Positions 44,772-53,042 of a stretch of 55,568 nucleotides of DNA are shown one piece after another. The stretch is from Phycisphaerae bacterium (lineage in GTDB: Bacteria > Planctomycetota > Phycisphaerae > UBA1845 > PWPN01). Both the position numbers and the translations under genes were made by a program. The notes below the pieces were generated by a model that searched no databases, was not told where the DNA came from, and saw only the letters and a list, made by a program, of their open reading frames with translations. Position 1 is the stretch's first letter. Each line of letters begins with the position of its first letter. Where the stretch lies: NCBI GenBank assembly GCA_018003015.1, contig JAGNEZ010000042.1:1-55568 (forward strand), in the 5' to 3' direction.

Positions 44772-45827
44772 TCATTCTGAGTGGTTGCCTGTGGTCGCCC
44801 CAAGATGCTTCCGACGCACTTCACGGGCGCGATCCAGGTACGAATCGAGTGTTTCGATCTCGAACTCCCGGATCATGTCCTGGATCGACCTCTCAGGGTG
44901 GAGCGAGAACAGGAGGAAGACCGCTTCGGGGCTGGCCGTATCTGCGCTGGCCAACGGGCCGTATTTCTCCTTCATCCGCCGAACGCGGTCGGCATTGTAG
45001 TCGATGTGGACGATCTGGCTATCGAGATTGACCCGGGTGAAGATGATTCGCCCGTATTGGCTGGACTCGGCCAAGGTGCGGCCCAGCGGGTCAACAATAA
45101 CGCCGTTCTCATTGGGTACGGCGCTGGCGATGAAGCACTGGTTCCGCATCGCCGCCGCCGGGATCAATCTGCCGCCCCGAAACGCCGACAGGAAACAGAG
45201 CAGCTTCGTGCCGCGCTGCTTGTATTCCGCGAGCAATTCCGGGAAGTTCAGGTCGAAGCAGATCAAGGCTCCGATTCGACCGAAATCCGTGTCGAAGACC
45301 ACCGCCCCCCGACCGGGAAGCACACCATCCTCCATTTCGCCAATCGTGGGAAACGCCTTGTCATAGCAGCCCGCGACCTTACCCTGCCGGTCAACCAGCA
45401 CGGCGCTGTTGTACCGACCCTGGCCTTTCGGCCCTTTGCGCCAGTAGCTGCCCATAATGTACGCCCGGTGTTGTTTGGCCTTGCGAGCGAGGAACTGCGT
45501 GATAGGTCCGGGCTCAGGCAGCGGCTCCGACTGGGCGTCTTTCTCAGTGCGGCTGGCGGAAGGGGCCGAGTTCTGCATGCAGCCTTCGGTCAGCAGGATC
45601 AGGTCCGGCCGGTCAAGCGCCGCAGCGTCGATCAGCTTGTCCATCTCAGCGATGCTCCGACCAGCCGGGTGGCAGATGCACGAAACGCCTACCCGGCGAG
45701 AGTGGGACGGTTCGCCTTTCTGATCGTCCTTGGCGGGCTGGGTCTCCGCGCCATGGGCCGCCAGACCAAGGCCAAGGATCATCACCGCAACCGCCATCCG
45801 ACCACATTCACCTTTGCACCATGCCAT
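44772..45827 (-). CDS. Secreted nitrilase-superfamily amidohydrolase
   Basis: The 351-residue protein has a signal peptide (MAVAVMILGLGLAAHGAE) and the nitrilase fold. The catalytic triad can be read as Glu81 (LLTEGCMQN), Lys157 (GCYDKAFPT) and Cys190 (GALICFDLNFPELL). Later segments (FLSAFRGGRL, NENGVIVDPLGRTLAESSQY) fit carbon-nitrogen hydrolases that act on linear amides or nitriles. GGAG lies about 9 bases upstream of the ATG. Export is unusual for this mainly cytosolic superfamily. The C-terminal ~60 residues (SIQDMIREFEIETLDSYLDR) form an extra helical tail. Confidence 0.9.
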   Translation of the reverse strand: MAWCKGECGRMAVAVMILGLGLAAHGAETQPAKDDQKGEPSHSRRVGVSCICHPAGRSIAEMDKLIDAAALDRPDLILLTEGCMQNSAPSASRTEKDAQSEPLPEPGPITQFLARKAKQHRAYIMGSYWRKGPKGQGRYNSAVLVDRQGKVAGCYDKAFPTIGEMEDGVLPGRGAVVFDTDFGRIGALICFDLNFPELLAEYKQRGTKLLCFLSAFRGGRLIPAAAMRNQCFIASAVPNENGVIVDPLGRTLAESSQYGRIIFTRVNLDSQIVHIDYNADRVRRMKEKYGPLASADTASPEAVFLLFSLHPERSIQDMIREFEIETLDSYLDRAREVRRKHLGATTGNHSE

Positions 45828-45925
45828 GATGAAGATCTCCGGCTTTCTGTCACTTGGACCGCCTAATCTGAGCCAAGCGAGACTATCGCGTGTGTGGAAC
45901 GGTGCTGAAGCACGCGCTTAGAAAG

Positions 45926-46459
45926 TCACTCGACCAGGAGGAGCCCGTAGTAGTTCTGCTTGCAGTGTCGACTGGTCACGACCTCGATGGGAAATCCGGC
46001 CGCCCTTGCCGTCCCAAACACGTCGATTCCGCAAGCCTCCATTGCTGGTCTCGCCTGATCAGGATGCCGACATCCCTTCTCGAACGCGCAGGTCGGGCAG
46101 AGCTGGCAGGGACCGCAGGCAAAACCGAAAGCCTTGTAGAGCCCGCCCAGAAAGGCCGTTCGCTCAAGCCGGGCGACCAGGGGCCGCACATCTGTATACG
46201 CATCACAGTGGATCAGGATCGCCCGCTTGTATTCGTCGAGCACTCGGCGGGTTTCTTCCGGAACGGGTGAATGAGGCGGACAGAGAAGACTGGCCCCGTA
46301 GCCGTCGCAGCCGAAGCGGCACTTCCACCGGACCCAGGCACTGGTGAAGACCTTCCGGGTCGAGATCACCTTGGCATCCAGCGCCCCGAGTGAGACTGCC
46401 TGCTTGCGGAGCGAGTCAAGGGGGCTTTTCCGCTTCGGTTTGCTCCTTGCTCTCGCCAT
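45926..46459 (-). CDS. DUF2284 cysteine-rich protein
   Basis: The 177-residue protein starts at ATG 46459 with AGGAG upstream; an open extension to 46723 lacks such a site. It has the DUF2284 layout: KCRFGCDGYGASLLCPPHSP, then YKRAILIHCDAY, ACGPCQLCPTCAFEKGCRHP and EACGIDVFGTARAAGFPIEV. The many ordered cysteines suggest metal or Fe-S binding. The family is common in anaerobes and its role is unsettled. The stop codon lies 98 bp from the end of the nitrilase gene on the same strand. Confidence 0.88.
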   Translation of the reverse strand: MARARSKPKRKSPLDSLRKQAVSLGALDAKVISTRKVFTSAWVRWKCRFGCDGYGASLLCPPHSPVPEETRRVLDEYKRAILIHCDAYTDVRPLVARLERTAFLGGLYKAFGFACGPCQLCPTCAFEKGCRHPDQARPAMEACGIDVFGTARAAGFPIEVVTSRHCKQNYYGLLLVE

Positions 46460-46485
46460 TGCAGCAACTCCTGACCAGGCGGCTC

Positions 46486-47073
46486 TCACGCCGCCGTATA
46501 CCGGCTTCCTTGAGTCCCCTTGATCTCCTCCCTTTTCAGCTTCTTCTGCTTGGACAGTTGGCTCAGCGTGGTGTCTGCGGTCGCCCCACGTCCTTCCGAC
46601 TTCCACTGCTTGTTGATCTCGGCAGACGTGGCACCCAACTTGCCCTTGCCTTTCACGAAGTCGAGGACGGACTGAATACCGCTCTTTGCGAAAGTGCCGC
46701 CCTTCCAGCGTCGTCCCTTGCAACCAGCAGCCGCCGGTCTTCCGGGTTTACGCCCTGGCTTCCGTCCCGGAGGGCGACCACGACGCTTCCGTTCTGGGAG
46801 CTGGATGCCGTACTTCTCGAACAGAGCATCGATCTTGGCGATGGCATCCACATGCTCCCGTCGCTGGGCTTGGAGCTTGTCGATCATCGCAACAAGCGCG
46901 GCTGCAAGACCGTCACTGGCCGTTCCCCTCACCTTTTTCGTCGGTCTTGCCTTGGCGGCGGGCGGCGTTTTCGACTGGCCGTGGATGGTGGTCATGTGCC
47001 GGCCGAGGTGCATGGCCATCTTGAACGCCTTACCGCACTCGGAACATCTGAACCCGGTTTTCTTGCGGGGCAT
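46486..47073 (-). CDS. C2H2 zinc-finger protein with AT-hook-like region
   Basis: The 195-residue protein begins with a classical C2H2 finger, CSECGKAFKMAMHLGRHMTTIH (Cx2Cx12Hx4H). A coiled segment (MIDKLQAQRREHVDAIAKID) and a basic Gly/Pro/Arg region (KRRGRPPGRKPGRKPGRP) like AT-hooks follow. The C-terminal ~70 residues (SVLDFVKGKGKLGATSAEIN, STLSQLSKQKKLKREEIKGT-like) resemble a small winged helix. AGGAG precedes ATG 47073. It is probably a DNA-binding regulator or chromosome-organising protein. Eukaryotic-style C2H2 fingers are rare in bacteria but are known in planctomycetes and in Ros/MucR proteins, which have a different architecture. Confidence 0.85.
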   Translation of the reverse strand: MPRKKTGFRCSECGKAFKMAMHLGRHMTTIHGQSKTPPAAKARPTKKVRGTASDGLAAALVAMIDKLQAQRREHVDAIAKIDALFEKYGIQLPERKRRGRPPGRKPGRKPGRPAAAGCKGRRWKGGTFAKSGIQSVLDFVKGKGKLGATSAEINKQWKSEGRGATADTTLSQLSKQKKLKREEIKGTQGSRYTAA

Positions 47074-47132
47074 GTGGGGGCTCCTGATCGACATAAACGG
47101 GATTCTAACCTCCCGAACAGGCATGAGCACGC

Positions 47133-47723
47133 TTAACCCAGGCGCGGCTCTTCGAGGGGAACAGGGCATACCTCGTGGCGACGGCAGGACGGGCACAGCC
47201 GCCCCTCCCACAAGGCGTTGAAGTGCTCAAGGACGGCATCGATGAGGGCCGACGCATGGGTCCAAACGCCGATCTCGAAGTTGCGTTTGCCTTCACCCTT
47301 TGCGCCAAGGCCCGCTCCGGTGAGATTGGCGCTGCCCAGGTACATCGAACGACAATCGATGATGACCGCCTTGGCATGCAGGCGCGGACACCGCCGGATC
47401 ATGACCCCGCCCGGCAACTGCCGGCGGAGTCCCTGGAGCGCGGCGCTGCTGGGTATGCCACCATGAAGGAGGCGGATCTCCACGCCCTTGCCGGCCAGAT
47501 GGCAGAAGATGTCGATGATGGACTTCGCCCGCCGGCCCCTGGCCGTCGGCACGAGCATGGCTTTGAAATCCGCTGTGGCGATGTCCAGGCTGGTTCTTGC
47601 TTTCAGGATCCCCTCGCGTACGACACGGTCGAGATGATCCGCATCGAAGACCAGTTCGGCTTCACCGCCCAGCACGTCGGGAGGGCGGAATCCATGCCGC
47701 AATAGGACATCCGGGTGAGACAT
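47133..47723 (-). CDS. Single-HKD phospholipase D-like nuclease
   Basis: The 196-residue protein has one HxKxxxxD motif (His116, Lys118, Asp123 in RLHAKAVIIDCRSMYLGSAN), the minimal PLD unit that normally dimerises to form an active site, as in Nuc. LDIATADFKAMLVPT and SALIDAVLEHFNALW complete the fold. A C-terminal CPSCRRHEVCP motif may bind zinc. It lacks a signal peptide, so an intracellular DNA or RNA substrate is likely. The neighbouring Orc1/Cdc6-like fragment makes a DNA-processing setting plausible. Confidence 0.82.
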   Translation of the reverse strand: MSHPDVLLRHGFRPPDVLGGEAELVFDADHLDRVVREGILKARTSLDIATADFKAMLVPTARGRRAKSIIDIFCHLAGKGVEIRLLHGGIPSSAALQGLRRQLPGGVMIRRCPRLHAKAVIIDCRSMYLGSANLTGAGLGAKGEGKRNFEIGVWTHASALIDAVLEHFNALWEGRLCPSCRRHEVCPVPLEEPRLG

Positions 47724-47859
47724 AACCGTACATCGGCCATCCGGTGCCGCGGGTATGAGTGCAGGGACTGCGGTGAGGAACCATGATGCTAGCAGGCTGC
47801 TTCGGGCCAGCCGATGCCGGGGGTATGCGTGTTGCTTGCCCGTGACGATGAAGAAGGAA

Positions 47860-48168
47860 GGCCAAGTCGTTCAGGGCTCGGAAGCAGGGCCGGGGGGTGG
47901 ACAGGTCCAGCTGTTTGTGGCGCAGCGGCACCTTCCGCTCCCGAGCCAGTTCGGTCAGCAGCTTGAGAAAGAAGCTGATGGTCATGGTCTTGCCCGTGCC
48001 GGTCTTGCCCCAGATACCCAGGTGTACCGGGTGGTCGCCCCGGAAGATGGGGGCAAAGTGGCAGCTGATCTCGCGGATCTCGCGGTCGCGGACGTTGGCG
48101 TTGAAAACCTCCTCCAGCACCGCCAGCTGCTCCGAGCGGATAAGCTGCTCACCTGATGAGCCGGCCAA
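47860..48168 (-). pseudogene. Truncated Orc1/Cdc6-type AAA+ ATPase
   Basis: The first ~103 residues fit the start of an Orc1/Cdc6-like AAA+ protein: SEQLAVLEEVFNANVRDREI, ISCHFAPIFRGDHPVHLGIW, Walker A GKTGTGKT (54-61) and SFFLKLLTELARERKVPLRH, LDLSTPRPCFRALNDLA. After that the frame loses family likeness (proline- and arginine-rich), with no Walker B, sensor or winged-helix region. The remaining frame runs to 47662 and overlaps the PLD gene. It is therefore a 5' remnant, broken by deletion or frameshift near 47860. Confidence 0.65.
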
Positions 48169-48516
48169 CGGAACGGCTATTCAAATGACAAGGGATCTGT
48201 CAGCCGAAAAGGTGGCGTCGAGACCATGAAGAGCAGCCATCTCCAAAGGCCTTTCTGGCGTAGGAACACCCCCGTTGAGCACGGTTCGGTCGCGACAGAA
48301 TGGCTGATTCCGTTGACACTGTAATTCGTCTTGTTTTTATTTTGGCGCCGAGCTGGGGGAGCGCGGTACAATGACGGCATACTGCTCGACGGCACTGCCG
48401 AGCAAGGTCGCATGGGAAGAGGGGCAAGAACGCGCTCTCATTCCGGAGGCCGCCGCCCGTGTGGTCGCGGCGTCGCACCTAACTAGCGTTAAGGGGGGCG
48501 TGAAGAGGAGCAAGCC
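48169..48516. other. Intergenic stretch, no gene seen
   Basis: About 350 bp lie between the divergent ATPase remnant and secreted-protein gene. Local AT-richness (around 48310-48345) may mark a promoter. Confidence 0.4.
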
Positions 48517-49029
48517 GTGCCGGGGAGACTCTACCTCCGCCTTGTCATGTTCGCGATCGCCATTGTCATTTCGGCCCCTTGGGCATCCGCCGCTGGCGGC
48601 TTCACCTACCCGGGCCGGGTCACGAATGGCGACGCACCGATCACGGGCTCGTGCGATCTCACGTTCACGCTCTGGGATACCGCGGGTTCAGGGAGCCCGT
48701 CGACCGGCGGGAACCCGATCGGCTACCTCGGCTCGAACGCGATGACGTTCCGTGTCAACGGCTCGGAGCGGATACGGATCGCCTCGGACGGATCGCTGGG
48801 CGTCGGTATCAGCAGCCCGAATACGAAGGTCTCCTGGCAGGTAAACGGCATCCGGCAGGACCCCTGGGCGAACGCGAACCGCATCCCGGCCGACGAGGCC
48901 AAGCCGGCCGACGAAAGGGGCGCCTATATGCACCCCGAGGCGTACGGCCAGCCCGAATCGAAGGGCATCGAAGCGAGGCACATGCCCGATCGTGCGGCTC
49001 ACAAGCCGCAGGATGCGTCACGGAAGTAG
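48517..49029 (+). CDS. Secreted tail-fibre-like protein, short paralogue
   Basis: The 170-residue protein starts at GTG 48517 with GAGGAG upstream and has a signal peptide (LVMFAIAIVISAPWASAA). Its beginning (FTYPGRVTNGDAPITGSCDL) and its end (VSWQVNGIRQDPWANANRIP, DEAKPADERGAYMHPEAYGQ) correspond to the start and end of the next, longer protein. The middle repeats of that protein are absent here. It may be a deletion derivative or a short form of the same surface protein family. Confidence 0.72.
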   Translation: MPGRLYLRLVMFAIAIVISAPWASAAGGFTYPGRVTNGDAPITGSCDLTFTLWDTAGSGSPSTGGNPIGYLGSNAMTFRVNGSERIRIASDGSLGVGISSPNTKVSWQVNGIRQDPWANANRIPADEAKPADERGAYMHPEAYGQPESKGIEARHMPDRAAHKPQDASRK

Positions 49030-49075
49030 AAACATCACCCGCTGAGTGTTCGCATGGCGGAAGAGGAGAATGATC

Positions 49076-50641
49076 ATGAAACGCCGAGTGAGAATCGTGA
49101 GTTCTGTTGTAGCAGCGACGAGCGCCTTGGCCGCCGCCGCGATCGCGCAGGCCGCGACCCCCGTGGGCAGCGCGTTCACGTACCAGGGCCAGCTGAAGAA
49201 GGACGGCGTGCCCGTCAACGAGAACGCGGAGTTCCAGTTCTCGCTGTGGGATGCGTGGACGGGCGGCACGCAGATCGGGTTGACATTGACCCGGACCGAT
49301 CCGGTGACCAATGGGCTGTTCAGCAGCTGGCTGGACTTCGGAAAGTCGGCACTCGACGGGAACAACCGCTACCTCGAGATCGCCGTGCGGGTTCCTCCCG
49401 GGAGCGGTAGTTGGACCACGCTGAGTTCGCGACAGCCGCTCCTGGCCACTCCGTACGCGCAGTACACACTGAAGGCCGAGGACCTCGTTTTGCCCTTTTC
49501 GGGCAGCACGGCCGAATGGGACGATGCCTTCACGGTCACGCATACGCGGGCGAGCAGTGACGCGGCCGCGATCGTCGGAACCCATGATACGACCGTTCAC
49601 CGAGGAGTCGGTGTGAAGGGGATCGGGGGAATGACGGGTGTGGCTGGCGTATGCTACGCTGGGAACGACAGTCCGCTCGCCCTGTACTACGGCGTGTCCG
49701 CCTCCTGCACCGGTGGAAACGCAAATAACTATGCGGTCAACGCCTTGTCCCGATCGTCGAACACGGCTCTCGGTGTCTTTGCCGACGCTGACGCGGACAC
49801 CGACGAGGCTGCCGGCGGCTATCTCATCGGCCGCAGCTCGGGCGCGGCGTCCGTGTATGGCGTCCACGGCGTGGCCCTGGCCGGCGGCACCGGAAACCGG
49901 TACGGCGTCTGCGGCGAGGCCGACGGCAGCGCCGTCGTGTACGGCGGCTACTTCACCGGAGAAAGCTCGAGTGACCGCACCTACGGCATTCGCGCCAGTG
50001 CCGCCGGCACCGGGAGCGGCATCAACTACGGCGCCGTGGCCCGGGCCGAAGGAGCCGGCACCGGGACCAAGTACGGCCTCTATGCGATTGCGACCGGGGA
50101 CGGTACGGAAACCAAGTACGGGGTATACGGCGACGTCAGCGGCGGCGGCACGAAGTACGCGGGTTACTTCAAGGGCAATCTGACGGCCACCGGCACCAAG
50201 TCATTCCAGATCGATCACCCCCTCGACCCGGAGAACTCCCTTCTCAACCACTACTGCGCCGAGGGCCCCGAACCCCTGAACGTGTACGGCGGCACGATCG
50301 TGCTGGACGCGGGGGGCACCGCGCAGGTGAAGTTGCCGGCCTACTTCGAAGCGATCAACCGCGACTTTCGCTACCAGTTGACGCCGATCGGCGCGCCGAT
50401 GCCGAACCTGCACGTCGCGAGCGAGATCGAGAAGAACAGCTTCACGATCGGCGGCGGTAAGCCGGATGGGAAGGTCTCGTGGGAGGTCAAGGGCGTTCGC
50501 AACGACGCCTACGTGCGCCAACGCGGCACCCTCGTGGAGCAGGCCAAGCCCCCGGGGCAGCGCGGCAAGTACCTGCACCCCGAACTCCTCGGCAAGTCGC
50601 CGCGGGAGGCGATCCACCCGATCTCGGAGCCCACGGATTGA
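49076..50641 (+). CDS. Secreted tail-fibre-like protein with YG repeats
   Basis: The 521-residue protein starts at ATG 49076 (GAGGAG upstream; an ATG at 49070 is too close to that site). After a signal peptide (AATSALAAAAIAQAATPVGS) comes a beta-rich module (FTYQGQLKKDGVPVNENAEF). A run of glycine-rich repeats with a recurring YG(I/L/V) unit follows (KYGLYAIATGDGTETKYGVY). The C-terminal domain reads FQIDHPLDPENSLLNHYCAE, then VSWEVKGVRNDAYVRQRG. The repeats recall phage tail-fibre stalks and collagen-like adhesins. The protein is probably surface-exposed and trimeric (inference). Confidence 0.75.
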   Translation: MKRRVRIVSSVVAATSALAAAAIAQAATPVGSAFTYQGQLKKDGVPVNENAEFQFSLWDAWTGGTQIGLTLTRTDPVTNGLFSSWLDFGKSALDGNNRYLEIAVRVPPGSGSWTTLSSRQPLLATPYAQYTLKAEDLVLPFSGSTAEWDDAFTVTHTRASSDAAAIVGTHDTTVHRGVGVKGIGGMTGVAGVCYAGNDSPLALYYGVSASCTGGNANNYAVNALSRSSNTALGVFADADADTDEAAGGYLIGRSSGAASVYGVHGVALAGGTGNRYGVCGEADGSAVVYGGYFTGESSSDRTYGIRASAAGTGSGINYGAVARAEGAGTGTKYGLYAIATGDGTETKYGVYGDVSGGGTKYAGYFKGNLTATGTKSFQIDHPLDPENSLLNHYCAEGPEPLNVYGGTIVLDAGGTAQVKLPAYFEAINRDFRYQLTPIGAPMPNLHVASEIEKNSFTIGGGKPDGKVSWEVKGVRNDAYVRQRGTLVEQAKPPGQRGKYLHPELLGKSPREAIHPISEPTD

Positions 50642-50719
50642 AGCCCTGATGACCCGCGAGTTTCGTTACCGCAAGCGAAGTCGGCGCGCGAAGAACGGAA
50701 TCGGCGAGGAGAAACAACC

Positions 50720-51217
50720 ATGCAATGGGACTCTGGTGCGTTGCGTTCTCGGACAACACAGAAGTGGCTGATCGCGTGCGTCGTCGCATCCACGGCGGCG
50801 CCGGTCCTCGCCCAGGTCGGCGTCGGGTTCGACCTGACGTGGAACACGTTCGACGGCGGCGGCGTCATGTGGAGCGTCGGGGGAACCTACTCGCTGGGTG
50901 GTACGATCGGCCAGCCCGATGCCGCACTCCTACCCATGACCGGCGGAAGCTTCTCATTGTCCGGCGGATTCTGGCAAAGCCCAGGTCCGGCGTGCAGCAG
51001 TTTCGCGCCGGCGGACTTCGACCAGGACTGCGATGTGGACAGCGACGACCTTACCGCCTTGGCAGCCTGTGTCTCAGGACCAGCGCTTGGGTCATCATCA
51101 GGGTGTACGGGTAAGGACCTCGACCACGATACCGATGTGGACCAAGCCGATTTCGGCTTGTTCCAGCGGTGCTACACGGGTGCAGGCATCCCAGCCAATC
51201 CAAACTGCGCCAATTGA
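50720..51217 (+). CDS. Secreted protein with dockerin-like EF-hand pair
   Basis: The 165-residue protein has AGGAG before its ATG and a signal peptide (WLIACVVASTAAPVLAQVGV). A short beta domain (YSLGGTIGQPDAALLPMTGG) precedes two EF-hand-like loops. ADFDQDCDVDSDDLTALAAC and DLDHDTDVDQADFGLFQRCY are spaced as in type-I dockerins. Planctomycetes use such modules widely in secreted proteins; no cohesin gene is in the window. A C-terminal Asn-rich tip (IPANPNCAN) closes it. Confidence 0.85.
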   Translation: MQWDSGALRSRTTQKWLIACVVASTAAPVLAQVGVGFDLTWNTFDGGGVMWSVGGTYSLGGTIGQPDAALLPMTGGSFSLSGGFWQSPGPACSSFAPADFDQDCDVDSDDLTALAACVSGPALGSSSGCTGKDLDHDTDVDQADFGLFQRCYTGAGIPANPNCAN

Positions 51218-51371
51218 CGATTTTGGGTATCGAAAAGGCTGAGTGGCTCACCAAAGACAGTGGCTGACAGCAGCGCTCTGCCGATGGAGCGGGCGTTCAA
51301 ATGACAAAACGCAACGCGGGGCGGCGGTGTGGCCCCAGTGATGGGGGGGTCGAGTTCCGGGGCAGGCGGCT

Positions 51372-53042
51372 TCACATGGCCTTATAGCGTGGGCCACCGC
51401 CGCCCTCGGGCGCGGTCCAGTGGATGTTGTCCAGGGGGCACTTGCGCTGGCAGGTCTTGCAGTGCAGGCAGTTAGAGGCATTGACGGGCGAAAGGTGGCC
51501 CTGGATGCACTCGTAGACGCCGGCCGGGCAGAAGGTGACGCAGGGCTGGCCGAACTCGGGGCGGCATCGGTTCGCGCAGAGCGAGGCGTCGCGGATCCGG
51601 AGGTGGCAGGGCTGGTCCTCGCGGTGGTGGGTGTGCGCCAGGGCGATGAAGGTCATCTTGTCAAATTCCTTGTTGCCCTTATAGCGGTAGTGCTTGCCGG
51701 TCATGGTCTGGCTGTCGCGTTCGATCTGGTACTCGGGCAGCTTGCTCGAGAAGACGGACAGGGGCAGGCCCAGGGTGTTGCCAAAGCGGGAGATGGTGTG
51801 GCGGAAGTTGCGGGCCAGCTTCATCTCGCGGAAGACGGGCGACTCGCCGACCATCTCGGTGTACTTCTGGGCGGTCTTGTCGGGGGTTTTGAGCGACTGG
51901 GCAGCAGCCTGGCCGGCGAGGATGCCGGTGTCGATGGCGTTGTGCAGGCCCTTGATCTTGAGCATGTTGACGAAGCCGGCGGAGTCGCCCACGACGAGCA
52001 CGTTCGACTTGCCGATGGAGCCCGTGGCCGGATCGCGCGGGATGGCGCGGTCGCCGCCCTCGGGGATCATCTTGGCGCCGGCCTCGATGACCTTGCCGTC
52101 CTTGATGTACTTGTGGATGGCGGGGTGGTTCTTGAAGTGGGTCAGGGCGTCCTGGGGATTGAAGTCCTTTTCGCGCCAGTCGAGGCCGACGATCATGCCC
52201 ACGGCGATGGAGTTGTCGCCGAAGGAGTAGGCGATGCCGCCGCCGAACATGCTGGGGCCGACCAACGGTGTCCAGAGGGGGTAGCCCATGGCGTGGATGA
52301 CGCGGTGATCGCCGAAGCGGGCGTACTGATCGGGCGAGACGCGGATGAGTTCCTTGACGCCGACGGAGTAGAGGGGCACGCCGGCGCGCTGGAGGCCGGC
52401 GAGCTGGACGAACTGCTCGGTGAGGAGTCCATCGCAGCCCTCGGCCAGGATGATGACGTCAGCCTCGACCGTTTCCTCGGGGAGGTAGTTGGGCTGGGGG
52501 TGTCCCTCGCGGTCGAGGCCCAGGGCGATGAGGCGGACGCCGGTCGCGCGAGCCTTCGCGGCATCCCAATCGATGCCGACGGCGGCGAAGCCGTTGTAGA
52601 CCTCGATGCCCAGCTCGCGGGCGATCCGACCCAGCCAGCGCGTCAGCTTGGAGACGGAGATGATGTAGTCGCCCTGGTGGGACATCTGGGCCAGGCTCAG
52701 GTTGAGCGCCTTGGCCAGCCGGATGAAGGCGGTGATGGGCAACGTCAGGTGCCGGCCGCTGAGGAACAGGATCTGGTCGTGGTCGATGCGGTGGGTCAGG
52801 AGCTGGTCGGCCTCGGGCATTTCTCTCCAGTTGAGGCCGGTCATGTTGAGCAGCCGGTGGACGGCCTGGGCCTCGATGACGGCGCCGGAGAGGTTGTGGT
52901 TGCCCAGCTCAGCGGCCTTGTCGATCACGCAGACGTCGGTCTCGGGCCGGGCCTTTTTGAGGGCGATGGCGGCGGCGAGGCCCGCGGGGCCGGCACCCAC
53001 GATGAGCACCGGGGTCTTGTGGAAGCCGTTGTTGCCACTCAT
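51372..53042 (-). CDS. Electron-transfer-flavoprotein:quinone oxidoreductase
   Basis: The 556-residue protein has an N-terminal FAD-binding dinucleotide fold (VLIVGAGPAGLAAAIALKKA), the ADVIILAEGCDGLLTEQF and VLVVGDSAGFVNMLKIKGLH regions, and a C-terminal ferredoxin-like segment with CLHCKTCQRKCP (Cx2Cx2Cx3C) for one 4Fe-4S cluster. ATG 53042 overlaps the stop of the EtfBA gene (ATGA); a longer frame upstream is not needed. The enzyme passes electrons from ETF to the quinone pool, linking fatty-acid or amino-acid oxidation to respiration. The FAD and Fe-S parts make up one chain, as in known ETF-QO. Confidence 0.93.
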   Translation of the reverse strand: MSGNNGFHKTPVLIVGAGPAGLAAAIALKKARPETDVCVIDKAAELGNHNLSGAVIEAQAVHRLLNMTGLNWREMPEADQLLTHRIDHDQILFLSGRHLTLPITAFIRLAKALNLSLAQMSHQGDYIISVSKLTRWLGRIARELGIEVYNGFAAVGIDWDAAKARATGVRLIALGLDREGHPQPNYLPEETVEADVIILAEGCDGLLTEQFVQLAGLQRAGVPLYSVGVKELIRVSPDQYARFGDHRVIHAMGYPLWTPLVGPSMFGGGIAYSFGDNSIAVGMIVGLDWREKDFNPQDALTHFKNHPAIHKYIKDGKVIEAGAKMIPEGGDRAIPRDPATGSIGKSNVLVVGDSAGFVNMLKIKGLHNAIDTGILAGQAAAQSLKTPDKTAQKYTEMVGESPVFREMKLARNFRHTISRFGNTLGLPLSVFSSKLPEYQIERDSQTMTGKHYRYKGNKEFDKMTFIALAHTHHREDQPCHLRIRDASLCANRCRPEFGQPCVTFCPAGVYECIQGHLSPVNASNCLHCKTCQRKCPLDNIHWTAPEGGGGPRYKAM

